The notes beneath the pieces were generated by a model. It was not told the origin of the DNA and did not search any database. It saw only the letters and a program-made list of their open reading frames with translations. From Mucilaginibacter daejeonensis (GTDB lineage Bacteria > Bacteroidota > Bacteroidia > Sphingobacteriales > Sphingobacteriaceae): a DNA stretch of 64,000 nucleotides. The stretch is taken from the NCBI RefSeq assembly GCF_020783335.1, contig NZ_CP086068.1, forward strand, positions 2,294,001 to 2,358,000, read 5' to 3'. A program made the translations under genes and the position numbers. This document shows positions 55,687 to 64,000 of the stretch, in pieces (the first letter of the stretch is position 1; every line of letters starts with the position of its first letter).

Positions 55687-58077
55687 ATGGGTGCAGGTAT
55701 TATGAGTAAATTGAAAAAGCCGAAGGTGTACATATCTTTGGCTTTGCTCTTTGTGGCCTTGATAACGTTCTGGTTCTGCCTGCCTGATCCGTTGTTCGAT
55801 AAACCTACCTCATTCGTGATCGACGACGAAAAGGGCGAACTTTTAGGTGCCGCGATAGCGCCCGATGGACAATGGCGTTTCCCTTATGATGGTGCAGTGC
55901 CCGATAAGTTCAGGCAATGCATCATTGCTTTTGAGGACAAACGCTTTATGCACCATCCCGGCGTAGATGTGCTGGCCATTGGCCGGGCCATTAAGCAGAA
56001 CTTTCGGCATGAGCGGGTAAGCAGTGGCGGCAGTACGCTGACCATGCAGGTCATCCGCCTGGCCACCGATCACAAGCGCACCTACTGGTATAAATTCATC
56101 GAAATGTTCATGGCTCTTCGCCTCGAACTCACCTATAGCAAAAAAGAGATATTGGCCCTGTACGCCAGCAACGCTCCTTTCGGTGGTAACGTGATAGGCT
56201 TGAACGCCGCCTCATGGCGCTACTATGGACGTGGTCCGGACAAGTTATCCTGGGGCGAGACCGCAGCCATGGCCGTGTTACCCAATGCTCCTGCCTTGGT
56301 ACACCCCGGCAAGAACCGCGGCTTGCTCTTAAAAAAGCGTAACCGCCTGCTCGACAAACTTGCCGATCAGCACATCATCGACAGCACCACCGCCCAACTG
56401 GCAAAGCTGGAGCCCATGCCCGATAAGCCCTTGCCGCTTCCACAGGTAGCTCCTCACCTTTTGGAACAGTTCAAGGCTGAGTACGATGCAAGTAGCCATG
56501 CTTCAACCCGCCTACGCACTACGCTTAAGGCCGGTCTTCAACAACAAGTGACCGACATACTGGAGCGTCATCACCGGATGTTGCGGGCCAACCAGATCAA
56601 CAATATAGCGGCCGTAGTTCTCGATGTAGAGACCGGCGCTGCGCTGGCGTATGCGGGCAACATCTTTCACCCCGGTGATGCAGAGTTGCAGAGCAGCGTG
56701 GATGTCGCCAATGCGCCACGTAGTCCGGGTAGCACGTTAAAACCTTTGCTGTATGCATCCATGCTGCATGATGGCTTTATCTTACCTAATACCCTGATAC
56801 CTGACATTCCTACCCAAATAGCCGGGTACCACCCCGAGAACTTTGATCTGGGTTACGATGGCGCGGTGCCTGCCTCAAGGGCATTAGCTCGCTCACTCAA
56901 CGTCCCAGCGGTCAAGATGCTACAGCGATACAAGTACGAACGCTTTTATGATGTATTGAAGCGGGCAGGAATAACCACCCTTACCCAACCGGCCGACCAT
57001 TATGGCCTTTCGCTGATCCTAGGCGGTTGCGAGAACACCCTTTGGGAACTGACCGGTGCGTACGCCAGCATGGCCCGGGTGCTCCACCATTTTAATCGAA
57101 CGGGGCGCTACACTCAGGCCGACTATCATCACCCCGTTTACCGCCCCACACAGCGTACAGACCGGCCCAATGAAAAGAACGGCTTACTGGACGCAGCATC
57201 GATCTACTACACCTTTCAGGCAATGGAAGAAGTAATGCGCCCCGGGGAAGAGATGTTATGGCAACAGTTCGGGTCTACCCAACGCGTGGCCTGGAAGACC
57301 GGCACCAGCTTTGGTTTTAGGGATGGCTGGGCGATCGGCGTGACCACCAGGTATGTGGTGGGCGTTTGGGTGGGCAACACCACTGGCGAAGGACGCCCCG
57401 ACTTGACCGGTATCAATACTGCCGCACCGGTCATGTTCGAGATATTCAGGCTGCTGCCGGTCACCCGCGAGTGGTTCAAAGCGCCGGTGGATGATATGGT
57501 GAAGATCGGCGTGTGTCGCGAAAGTGGCATGAGGGCAGGTGAAAATTGCGAACATGTTGACGATACCTGGGTGCCCGCTCCCGGCTTACGTACGCCCGTT
57601 TGCCCGTATCACCAATTGGTACACCTGGATGCGAGCGGCAAGTGGCAGGTAAATGCTGATTGTGCTTCGCCGGATCAAATGCGCCATCAAAAATGGTTCG
57701 TGCTGCCGCCATCTATGGAATATTATTACAAAGCGCGCAATTATCAATACCGAACCTTACCACCCTTCCGGACTGATTGTGGCGTGGCCGAACGGCAGCA
57801 GGCCATGGAGGTCATCTATCCAAAAGATCAGGCCAAGGTCTATATTCCGCTCGAGGCCGACGGTAACCGCGGCCGCATGATCTGCAATGCGGCGCACCGG
57901 CAACCGGGCACCAAGATATTTTGGCACCTTGACGACCGCTACATCGGTGAAACACATGGCCAGCACCAGATCGCCATCGCCCCGTCGGCAGGTATGCATG
58001 TATTGACCTTGGTAGATGGTAATGGCAGCACCACCAAAGTGCGGTTCACCATACTGGACAAAGAGACGGGCCATTGA
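55687..58077 (+). CDS. pbpC: Penicillin-binding protein 1C
   Basis: A 796-residue bifunctional peptidoglycan synthase. One membrane anchor (about residues 11-30) is followed by the GT51 transglycosylase (EDKRFMHHPGVD near 77-88, GGSTLTMQ). The transpeptidase has Ser349-T-L-Lys352 in PGSTLKPLL, SLN in ARSLNVPAVK and KTG in WKTGTSFGFRDGWAIG near 535. The last 110 residues form the BiPBP_C domain of PBP1C. The ATG at 55687 follows a purine-rich stretch; an in-frame ATG at 55702 is possible. Confidence 0.95.
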   Translation: MGAGIMSKLKKPKVYISLALLFVALITFWFCLPDPLFDKPTSFVIDDEKGELLGAAIAPDGQWRFPYDGAVPDKFRQCIIAFEDKRFMHHPGVDVLAIGRAIKQNFRHERVSSGGSTLTMQVIRLATDHKRTYWYKFIEMFMALRLELTYSKKEILALYASNAPFGGNVIGLNAASWRYYGRGPDKLSWGETAAMAVLPNAPALVHPGKNRGLLLKKRNRLLDKLADQHIIDSTTAQLAKLEPMPDKPLPLPQVAPHLLEQFKAEYDASSHASTRLRTTLKAGLQQQVTDILERHHRMLRANQINNIAAVVLDVETGAALAYAGNIFHPGDAELQSSVDVANAPRSPGSTLKPLLYASMLHDGFILPNTLIPDIPTQIAGYHPENFDLGYDGAVPASRALARSLNVPAVKMLQRYKYERFYDVLKRAGITTLTQPADHYGLSLILGGCENTLWELTGAYASMARVLHHFNRTGRYTQADYHHPVYRPTQRTDRPNEKNGLLDAASIYYTFQAMEEVMRPGEEMLWQQFGSTQRVAWKTGTSFGFRDGWAIGVTTRYVVGVWVGNTTGEGRPDLTGINTAAPVMFEIFRLLPVTREWFKAPVDDMVKIGVCRESGMRAGENCEHVDDTWVPAPGLRTPVCPYHQLVHLDASGKWQVNADCASPDQMRHQKWFVLPPSMEYYYKARNYQYRTLPPFRTDCGVAERQQAMEVIYPKDQAKVYIPLEADGNRGRMICNAAHRQPGTKIFWHLDDRYIGETHGQHQIAIAPSAGMHVLTLVDGNGSTTKVRFTILDKETGH

Positions 58078-58154
58078 TGCTTCAGAACGATCGTGTTACA
58101 TTGGAAGAACTTAAAAGATCATCCCTATATTCAAGCTCGCTGATCACTATTCAC

Positions 58155-60407
58155 ATGAAGAAACTCTTACTTGTCCTCACCATCATTTGCCCTTACATCA
58201 GTTTAGCCCAAAAGTTAAGCCCTGCCGAACTTGCCCGCTGCAAGGCCCAGGTGCAACGGGTGACCATTATCCGCGACAATTGGGGCGTACCGCATATTTA
58301 CGGCAAGACCAACGCCGATGCGGTTTTCGGTTTGATGTATGCGCAGTGCGAGGAGAACTTCAAAGGTATCGAGCGAAACTACCTTTATCAGTTGGGTAAG
58401 CAGGCCACGGTGGATGGTGAAAGCAGCTTGTATCAGGATATCCAACTGCAACTTATAGCTGACAGCACAGAGGCGATCAAAGAGTATCAGACCAGCCCGC
58501 TTTGGTTCAGGAAGCTAATGGATGCATTTGCCGATGGCATTAACTATTACCTGTATAAGCATCCGCAGGTAAAGCCAATGGTGTTGCATCATTTCAAGCC
58601 TTGGTATGCCTTGATGTTCACTGATGGCAGCGTGGCAGCTACCATCACAGGTGGCATCACGCTCAACGAGACCAAGCAATTCTACAGCGGCGCTGACGCC
58701 AGGTATGGTCGTATTAAAACAATTAAGCCCGTTAACACGGAGGATGTAGATGGGCATGTATTCGGGATTGAGATAGGCTCCAACGGCTTTGCTATATCGC
58801 CTAAGCGGTCGGCTACCGGGCATGCTATGTTATACATTAATCCGCATGTGCCGTTCTACTTTAGGTCGGAGGTGCAGATCAGCAGCGAGGAAGGTTTGAA
58901 CGCTTATGGGGCCGTCACTTGGGGGCAGTTTTTCATCTATCAGGGCTTCAATGCCCACTGCGGTTGGATGCACACCAGCAGTTATGCCGACGTGGCCGAT
59001 GCTTATGCCGAAAAGGTCACCCATCAGAACGGCAAATGGTACTATGAATATGATGGTAAGCAGCTCCCCGTGACAGAGCGTGACCTGCTGATCGATCGCA
59101 AGAATGGCGATAAGATAGAGACCGTCAAGATCAAAGGATATTACACGCATCACGGGCCGGTGCTGGGCAGCCGTGACGGAAAATGGTTGGCGCTCAAAGC
59201 TAATAACCGCTCGTACAAGGCCTTACTCGAGTCATGGCTCATCACCAAAGCCAATACCTATATACAGTACGTTAAGGCCATGGACCTACTATCCAACGCC
59301 ACAAATAATACTGTATACGCAGATGATAAAGGCAACACGGTATTTTGGTATGGCAACTATATGCCTAAACGCGACCCGAAAGTGGAATGGACGCTACCGG
59401 TAGATGGTACCACTAAAGCTACTGAATGGCAAGGCCTGCATCCGTTAAAAGAGATCGTGACCGTGATGAACCCGGCTGGCGGATGGATACAGAATTGTAA
59501 CGCCACACCGTTCACTGCTGCAGGTAAAGACAGCCCCGACCCGTCCAAATATCCAGCTTATATGGCACCTAACGGACAGAACTACCGTCAGATCAACGCG
59601 CAAAAGTTGCTCGATACCAAGGACAAGTTGACCCTTGATGACCTGACCGCTCTGGGATATGACCGCTACCTCACAGCATTCGACGCGCTGCTGCCGCCTT
59701 TGTTGAAGGCTTATAATACCTCTTCCGATACGGCTTTGCTGTCACGGCTTAGGCAACCTATTTACTTGTTGACCCATTGGGACAGGTGTTCGGATGTAGC
59801 TTCCATAGCTACCACAGTAGCCATCGAGTATAGCACCGCTATGTTTGCGTTGCTACCCAAACCTACAACTACCGAGGCAGGCACTTACCAAACTGACCGT
59901 GTTGACCAACTCCTGAAGGAGCTCAAACCACAACAACTGCTTGATATATTGGATAATACCATAACTACCCTCAACAAAAGGCACGGCAACTGGATGGTGA
60001 CCTGGGGAAGCATTAACCGTTACCAACGCCCAGCCGACGGTATGAGCTTTGATGATAGCCAGCCAAGCGTACCGGCCGCATCAGTGGCATCGGTGTTCGG
60101 GCAGTTGCCATCATTTGTTACCCGCGGTGGCAACGGTACCAAAAAGCGTTATGGTTATTCGGGCAACAGCTTTATAGCCGCCGTAGAGTTTGGCCCTAAG
60201 GTAAAGGCCAAGTCACTGATCACTGGCGGACAGTCGTTTAAGGCTGGTTGCCCGCTGTTCACTGATCAGGCGCAAATGTACCTCGATGGTAAGTTCAAGG
60301 ATGTGTTATTCTACAAAGAAGACGTGCTCAAGAACGTTTGGCAGCGCTATCACCCCGGCCAAACCAAGCATCAATATACCAACAAAGGCGACTGTTTGGA
60401 TGATTGA
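58155..60407 (+). CDS. Penicillin/AHL acylase-like Ntn hydrolase (S45 family)
   Basis: A 750-residue protein with a signal peptide (LLLVLTIICPYISLAQ). The alpha-subunit part has RDNWGVPHIYGKTNADAVFG near residue 40. The auto-cleavage site and catalytic nucleophile is Ser209 in EIGSNGFAIS. The beta part then runs to the C-terminus with NPAGGWIQNCNATP and NGQNYRQINA. Such enzymes cleave acyl amides: penicillins, acyl-homoserine lactones or lipid amides. The substrate is not deducible. An upstream frame beginning near 58074 overlaps pbpC and lacks a signal peptide, so the ATG at 58155 is chosen. Confidence 0.9.
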   Translation: MKKLLLVLTIICPYISLAQKLSPAELARCKAQVQRVTIIRDNWGVPHIYGKTNADAVFGLMYAQCEENFKGIERNYLYQLGKQATVDGESSLYQDIQLQLIADSTEAIKEYQTSPLWFRKLMDAFADGINYYLYKHPQVKPMVLHHFKPWYALMFTDGSVAATITGGITLNETKQFYSGADARYGRIKTIKPVNTEDVDGHVFGIEIGSNGFAISPKRSATGHAMLYINPHVPFYFRSEVQISSEEGLNAYGAVTWGQFFIYQGFNAHCGWMHTSSYADVADAYAEKVTHQNGKWYYEYDGKQLPVTERDLLIDRKNGDKIETVKIKGYYTHHGPVLGSRDGKWLALKANNRSYKALLESWLITKANTYIQYVKAMDLLSNATNNTVYADDKGNTVFWYGNYMPKRDPKVEWTLPVDGTTKATEWQGLHPLKEIVTVMNPAGGWIQNCNATPFTAAGKDSPDPSKYPAYMAPNGQNYRQINAQKLLDTKDKLTLDDLTALGYDRYLTAFDALLPPLLKAYNTSSDTALLSRLRQPIYLLTHWDRCSDVASIATTVAIEYSTAMFALLPKPTTTEAGTYQTDRVDQLLKELKPQQLLDILDNTITTLNKRHGNWMVTWGSINRYQRPADGMSFDDSQPSVPAASVASVFGQLPSFVTRGGNGTKKRYGYSGNSFIAAVEFGPKVKAKSLITGGQSFKAGCPLFTDQAQMYLDGKFKDVLFYKEDVLKNVWQRYHPGQTKHQYTNKGDCLDD

Positions 60408-60432
60408 TCATGGCGGAAGCATGACCTATGAG

Positions 60433-60652
60433 CGATCATCAAATTCGCAATAACGCACCATTACACAACTTACCGGAATAACGAACGGCTGGTGTAGTTC
60501 TTTACAGGTGTTACATTTTGGTGTTTCCGTGTTACATTTGGTGTTACATTCTAGAAAAATGTTGTTTTTTCTTTAAAAAGTTGGGTTTTTACAAATTTCG
60601 CAACGCTAAAAAGTGGGGAAAGTTGGGGAATTCTGTTACATCGGTGTAACAC
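60433..60652 (+). repeat. Dispersed intergenic repeat, copy B (TGTTACA-box array)
   Basis: The second copy of the element at 22149-22372, on the same strand. The 19-bp outer block (60433-60451) differs at one position from copy A. Core boxes TGTTACA sit at 60509, 60530, 60542 and 60634, and inverted TGTAACA at 60645-60651, with spacings identical to copy A. T6/A5/T5 tracts start at 60565, 60575 and 60586. It lies between the acylase gene and the convergent SMP-30 gene, ending 4 bp from that gene's stop codon. It is about 82% identical to copy A over 144 bp (hand count). Confidence 0.85.
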
Positions 60653-60655
60653 TTT

Positions 60656-61642
60656 TTAACGCAGTTTTTGTGCATTCTTGGTAGAACCTTTCACCTTCAT
60701 GTTGACAGTATAGATCGCCTTTGAGGCGGTGATGAAAAGCGTGCGGCGATCAGGTCCACCAAAGCATACGTTACCCGTCCACGGTTCCTCGATGCGGATC
60801 AGTCCCAACTTGTTTCCCTGCGGGTCAAATATGGTCACGCCCTTCCCGCCTGTCAGGTAAACGTTTCCTTCATCATCCAGCGTCATTCCGTCAGATCCCA
60901 TTTTGGTAAATAACTGCTGATCGGTCAGCTCCCCCTTTGTGCCAATGGTGAAGCGGTAGGTCTTACCAGCCTTAATGTCGGCCACGAACAGATACTTACC
61001 ATCCCTGCTTCCGGCTATCCCGTTCGGTTTCAACAGTGCCGAACTGGCCACGATCGGCTCATGTCTGCCTGCAGGAAGGTAATACACCTTTTCGCCATCG
61101 AGCGCTGAGGTGGTACGCGTCCAGTAATTGCGTTGATAGTATGGATCGGTAAAATAGATACCGCCCCGCGCATCCATCCAAAGGTCATTGGGTCCGTTCA
61201 GTCGTTTGCCGTCAACGCCGGTGAGTAAGGTCTCGTGTTGGCGGCCGGTAGCATCAAAACGCCACAACTCGCCCTGATCATCAGCACAGGTCACCAGATG
61301 GCCTTTGGCATCAAAGAACGTCCCGTTCGAGCGTCCGGCCTTGTCGGTGAATAGTGATAGCTTGCCGTCCGTTCCGTACTTCCATATCGTGCTATTTGGC
61401 TGGTCGGTAAAATAAACGTTACCCTTGGCATCGGCAGCAGGTCCTTCGGTAAATTCGAACTGTTTGCTGATCATTACCGGCTTGGTGCCGGGTGCTATCA
61501 GGTTGGCAGGTCCGTAAGTGCTATCGCTTTGAGAAGCTATAATGCTTACCTTTGCAGCCGGTACAGAGCGTGTGGTTAGCTGTAAAATACTGATGGCCAA
61601 TGGTATTGTAGCTATCAGGCTGAGCTTGACGAGTGTTCTCAT
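60656..61642 (-). CDS. SMP-30/gluconolactonase-like exported protein
   Basis: A 328-residue protein with an N-terminal hydrophobic segment (MRTLVKLSLIATIPLAISI). The rest is a six-bladed beta-propeller of the SMP-30/LRE family: EGPAADAKGNVYFTDQPN near the start, NGPNDLWMDARGGIYFTDPYY (metal-site Asn/Asp) and GMTLDDEGNVYLTGG near the end. Related enzymes hydrolyse lactones with a Ca2+ or Zn2+ site. The ATG at 61642 is chosen because it begins the signal segment; an upstream frame has no likeness. Confidence 0.88.
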   Translation of the reverse strand: MRTLVKLSLIATIPLAISILQLTTRSVPAAKVSIIASQSDSTYGPANLIAPGTKPVMISKQFEFTEGPAADAKGNVYFTDQPNSTIWKYGTDGKLSLFTDKAGRSNGTFFDAKGHLVTCADDQGELWRFDATGRQHETLLTGVDGKRLNGPNDLWMDARGGIYFTDPYYQRNYWTRTTSALDGEKVYYLPAGRHEPIVASSALLKPNGIAGSRDGKYLFVADIKAGKTYRFTIGTKGELTDQQLFTKMGSDGMTLDDEGNVYLTGGKGVTIFDPQGNKLGLIRIEEPWTGNVCFGGPDRRTLFITASKAIYTVNMKVKGSTKNAQKLR

Positions 61643-61719
61643 ATCGTGTAGATGGATGCCGCCAATATCGGCGTATGTATCTGCAAAACAAAGCGCACTG
61701 CTATCGATTTTACTTTTAC

Positions 61720-62181
61720 ATGTATTCAAAAGAACAGGCATCACAGATCAGGCAACAATTTTGGACCACCTTTGGCCAATACATCGCACCGCATTTGTCG
61801 GCCGAGGGCACCAAAGTAAATTGGATCAATTACCGCACGGGCATTAAACACGTCAACTTTAGGATGCAGGCCTTTAACCGGTCGGCCACCATAGCGATCG
61901 AGATCAGCCACCCCGACCCGGGCATACAGGAGTTGTTCTTTGAACAGTTCAAAGAGGTACGCTTACTGCTTTACAGTGCCTTGAACGAAGAATGGGAATG
62001 GGCCTTGCACGACCAGGACGAGTACGGCAAGATCGTGAGCCGTATCTACAAAGACATCAACGGTGCCAGTATTTTCAATAAAGCCGACTGGCCTGCGCTG
62101 ATCTCGTTCTTTAAACCCCGCATTATAGCATTAGATGAGTTCTGGAGCGATGCCAAATACAGTTTTGAAGCCTTGAAGTAA
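61720..62181 (+). CDS. DUF4268 domain protein
   Basis: A 153-residue soluble protein: MYSKEQASQIRQQFWTTFGQ at the start, VNWINYRTGIKHVNFRMQAF near 30-50, and LNEEWEWALHDQDEYGKIVS near 88-107 match DUF4268, a domain found alone or with restriction-like modules. No function is proven. The ATG at 61720 gives the usual length. Its stop codon (TAA) is directly adjacent to that of the convergent GT2 gene. Confidence 0.85.
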   Translation: MYSKEQASQIRQQFWTTFGQYIAPHLSAEGTKVNWINYRTGIKHVNFRMQAFNRSATIAIEISHPDPGIQELFFEQFKEVRLLLYSALNEEWEWALHDQDEYGKIVSRIYKDINGASIFNKADWPALISFFKPRIIALDEFWSDAKYSFEALK

Positions 62182-62907
62182 TTATTTGGACTTGAACAGC
62201 CCGAATTTGAGAATACAATAAATAGCCCTTACCCCATCGCGCCAGCCGATCTTCTTGCCTTCGTAGTAGGTGCGGCCGTAGTAAGATATGCCTACCTCAT
62301 AAATGCGGATGTGCGGGATGCGCGACATTTTGATCGTTACTTCCGGCTCAAAGCCAAAGCGCTTTTCGGTCAGGTTCAATCCCTGCACCATCTCGGTCTT
62401 GAACAGCTTGTAGCAGGTCTCCATGTCGGTAAGGTTCAGGTTCGAGAACATGTTGGAGGCAAAGGTCAACCAGCGATTACCGATGGTGTGCCAAAAGAAC
62501 AAGATGCGGTGCGGGTTGCTACCCATAAATCGTGAGCCATATACCACATCGGCAAAGCCATTCACTACCGGTTTCAGCAGGTCATTATACTCTGATGGGT
62601 CATACTCAAGATCCGCATCCTGAATGATCAGGTATTCGCCCGTGGCTTTAGAGATACCTGTATGCAGTGCCGCGCCTTTACCCTGATTAACCTCGTGCTT
62701 AAAATACTGGATGTTCATATCAGGATTAGCCGCGCGGTAGTTCATGATCGCCTCCTCGGTGTTGTCTTTTGAGCAATCGTTCACGATGATCAGCTCTTTT
62801 TCGATATCATTCACCAGTTGTACCTCTTTGATCTTGTTCAGGATCAGGTGGATGGTACGCCCTTCATTGTAGGCCGGGATAACGATAGATAATTTGCGGA
62901 TCAGCAT
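62182..62907 (-). CDS. GT2-family glycosyltransferase (polyprenyl-phosphate sugar synthase-like)
   Basis: A 241-residue GT-A protein: LSIVIPAYNEGRTIHLIL at residues 6-23, NDCSKDNTEEAI, and the metal-binding QDADLEYDP near 97-105. ETCYKLFKTEMVQG and RFGFEPEVTIKM are typical of DPM1/ArnC-like enzymes that load a sugar onto polyprenyl phosphate. No C-terminal membrane segment is seen. The donor sugar is unknown. Its stop codon abuts the convergent DUF4268 stop. Confidence 0.9.
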   Translation of the reverse strand: MLIRKLSIVIPAYNEGRTIHLILNKIKEVQLVNDIEKELIIVNDCSKDNTEEAIMNYRAANPDMNIQYFKHEVNQGKGAALHTGISKATGEYLIIQDADLEYDPSEYNDLLKPVVNGFADVVYGSRFMGSNPHRILFFWHTIGNRWLTFASNMFSNLNLTDMETCYKLFKTEMVQGLNLTEKRFGFEPEVTIKMSRIPHIRIYEVGISYYGRTYYEGKKIGWRDGVRAIYCILKFGLFKSK

Positions 62908-63045
62908 AGTTAATTATGGATATGAACTTTAACCGCATGATACCATGCCGTTATGAGTTTTGATAAGGGCAAAAGTAATATCATTGCGCTAACAATCATA
63001 AAGATCGCGTTACTTTGTGTGTTATTACAACTCCCACTAATTGCT

Positions 63046-63747
63046 ATGCTCGATAATTTAGACTGGTATAATTTGATGGTGCTCGATATCGAGACCGTAT
63101 CGCAATACCGTCATTTTAACGAGGTGCCCGAGCATTTCAAGGCCCTGTGGGATAAAAAGACCACCTACCAGCGCAAGGAAGAAACAGCGGAGGATTTTTA
63201 CCGTAACGCAGCCATCCTGGCCGAATTTGGCAAGATCATATGTATATCGGTCGGTGTGTTCACCCGTGGAGGCGGCTTCAGGGTACGGTCATTTGCCGGG
63301 CATGATGAAGGCGCCTTGCTGGAGGCTTTCGCCGAGATGTTACACGGCCGCTCGCCAAACATGGTGCTTTGCGGGCACAATGTGAAGGAATTTGACCTGC
63401 CATACATTTGCCGCCGCATGCTGGTGAACGGTGTGATCCTACCGCCGCAACTCCGGATAGCCGGTAAGAAGCCATGGGAGGTGTTCCACCTGGATACTAT
63501 GGACCTTTGGAAATTTGGCGACCACAAGAACTTTACCTCACTGAACCTGCTGGCAGCCGTATTCGACATCCCTACCCCAAAAGATGATATTGACGGCAGC
63601 ATGGTAGGCCACGTGTACTGGAACGAGGATGACCTGCCCCGCATTTGCAATTATTGCCAAAAGGACGTGATCACCACCGCGCAACTCCTTAAACGCTTTA
63701 ACAATGAGGATCTGCTAACGGATGACATGATCACCGTTGTTGGCTAA
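63046..63747 (+). CDS. PolB-like DEDDy 3'-5' exonuclease
   Basis: A 233-residue protein with the three exonuclease motifs: Exo I VLDIETV near residue 12-18, Exo II GHNVKEFDLPYI near 108-119, and Exo III YCQKDVITT near 203-211. This is the predicted PolB-like 3'-5' exonuclease family, acting on DNA or RNA ends; exact role unknown. The ATG at 63046 (MLDNLDWYNLMVL) is chosen because the longer frame from 62953 adds a hydrophobic N-terminus alien to the family. Confidence 0.85.
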   Translation: MLDNLDWYNLMVLDIETVSQYRHFNEVPEHFKALWDKKTTYQRKEETAEDFYRNAAILAEFGKIICISVGVFTRGGGFRVRSFAGHDEGALLEAFAEMLHGRSPNMVLCGHNVKEFDLPYICRRMLVNGVILPPQLRIAGKKPWEVFHLDTMDLWKFGDHKNFTSLNLLAAVFDIPTPKDDIDGSMVGHVYWNEDDLPRICNYCQKDVITTAQLLKRFNNEDLLTDDMITVVG

Positions 63748-63758
63748 CAATGCTCCTT

Positions 63759-63854
63759 GTCATGCTGAACTCGTTTCAGCATCCCATTGACAGGATCGCT
63801 ACACAACCACTTAGTTAACTTGAATAGGAGATGCCGAAACAAGTTCGGCATGAC
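63759..63854. repeat. REP-like inverted repeat
   Basis: 25-bp arms GTCATGCTGAACTCGTTTCAGCATC (63759-63783) and the complement of 63830-63854 differ at 3 positions. Each arm also folds on itself (ATGCTGAA...TTCAGCAT). This resembles the REP-like family common in intergenic regions of Sphingobacteriaceae genomes. The window ends (63991-64000) with AATGCTGAAC, possibly the start of another copy. Confidence 0.8.
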
Positions 63855-63874
63855 GGGTTTTATTTCCTGATGGC

Positions 63875-63931
63875 TTTAAACTCCCCTCTTGAGAGGGGGC
63901 GTACCGGACCGAGCAAAGGCAGGGGTGTGTC
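63875..63931. repeat. Second REP-like element
   Basis: A CCCCTCTTGAGAGGGG hairpin core (from about 63882) with a GC-rich continuation to AGGGGTGTGTC. It resembles another intergenic repeat of Bacteroidota, whose ends are typically TTAAACTCCCCTC and AGGGGTGTGT. No gene is seen in it. Confidence 0.6.
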
Positions 63932-64000
63932 TTGCCGCCCCAATAAGAAACGCCGATGTATCCCATTATTTTGCCTATATTGACCCCGGCAATGCTGAAC

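Noticed and set aside
1..64000. CRISPR arrays, tRNA/rRNA genes, prophage or intact IS elements
   Set aside because: No regularly spaced direct repeats of 25-40 bp, no cloverleaf with a GGTTCGAATCC-like arm, and no transposase, integrase or phage structural motifs were seen. A covariance-model search was not possible here.

Overview
The window reads as a chromosomal segment of an aerobic member of the Bacteroidota, most likely family Sphingobacteriaceae (Mucilaginibacter/Pedobacter-like). That placement is inference. It rests on Bacteroidota-type promoters (TAnnTTTG -7 boxes, e.g. before rpoN and the FUSC-like gene), short or near-absent leaders, protein families common in this phylum (DUF5723-like outer-membrane protein, DUF4142, HMA-AraC regulator, PolB-like exonuclease, an unusual PEP carboxylase subtype) and REP-like inverted repeats with the core ATGCTGAA/TTCAGCAT. 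No rRNA, tRNA, CRISPR array, prophage or intact insertion sequence was seen. The content is mostly housekeeping, with several accessory cassettes.

Layout. 0-10 kb: a partial GH15 glucoamylase-like gene (minus), a cold-shock gene, an MFS carrier, hemF, a small lipoprotein, gyrA and two TPR exported proteins. 10-18 kb: a DUF4142 lipoprotein, PEP carboxylase, a FUSC/YccS-like membrane protein, an amino-acid permease and a PAP2 phosphatase. 18-22 kb: Lrp/AsnC regulator divergent from a metal cassette, in which a DtxR/MntR-type regulator with an operator-like site at its start overlaps by 4 bp an Nramp transporter fused to a universal stress protein domain; then smpB. 22-26.7 kb: a repeat element, an unknown gene, pcm, priA and DUF423. 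26.7-35.5 kb: envelope proteins, the rpmH-rnpA-yidD-tsaB block, a ChaN-like protein, mscL, rpoN, a DUF892 protein and a YtxH protein. 35.6-41 kb: two divergent sensor kinases, one a bacteriophytochrome overlapping its response regulator, then a lipoprotein and a small AraC protein. 41-49.8 kb: SDR oxidoreductase, flavin oxidoreductase, Na+/H+ antiporter, PNPOx-like protein, GT39 mannosyltransferase-like protein, an HMA-AraC / HMA-MauE metal pair and aroC. 50-60.4 kb: an envelope cluster of a thioester alpha-2-macroglobulin, penicillin-binding protein 1C and an Ntn-hydrolase acylase. 60.4-64 kb: a second copy of the repeat, an SMP-30 protein, DUF4268, a GT2 glycosyltransferase, a PolB-like exonuclease and REP-like repeats.

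The most unusual signal is not a gene. Two intergenic stretches 38 kb apart (22149-22372 and 60433-60652) share a 144-bp core that aligns without gaps. Each core holds four direct TGTTACA boxes plus one inverted TGTAACA, at identical spacing (21, 12 and 92 bp), around T/A tracts phased at about 10 bp and a double GTGGGGAAAGTTGGGGAA block. By hand count about 118 of 144 positions agree. Most differences fall between the boxes, and all ten boxes are intact. This looks like a protein-binding array on curved DNA, or the multi-site end of a small mobile element; I do not recognise it as a described family.
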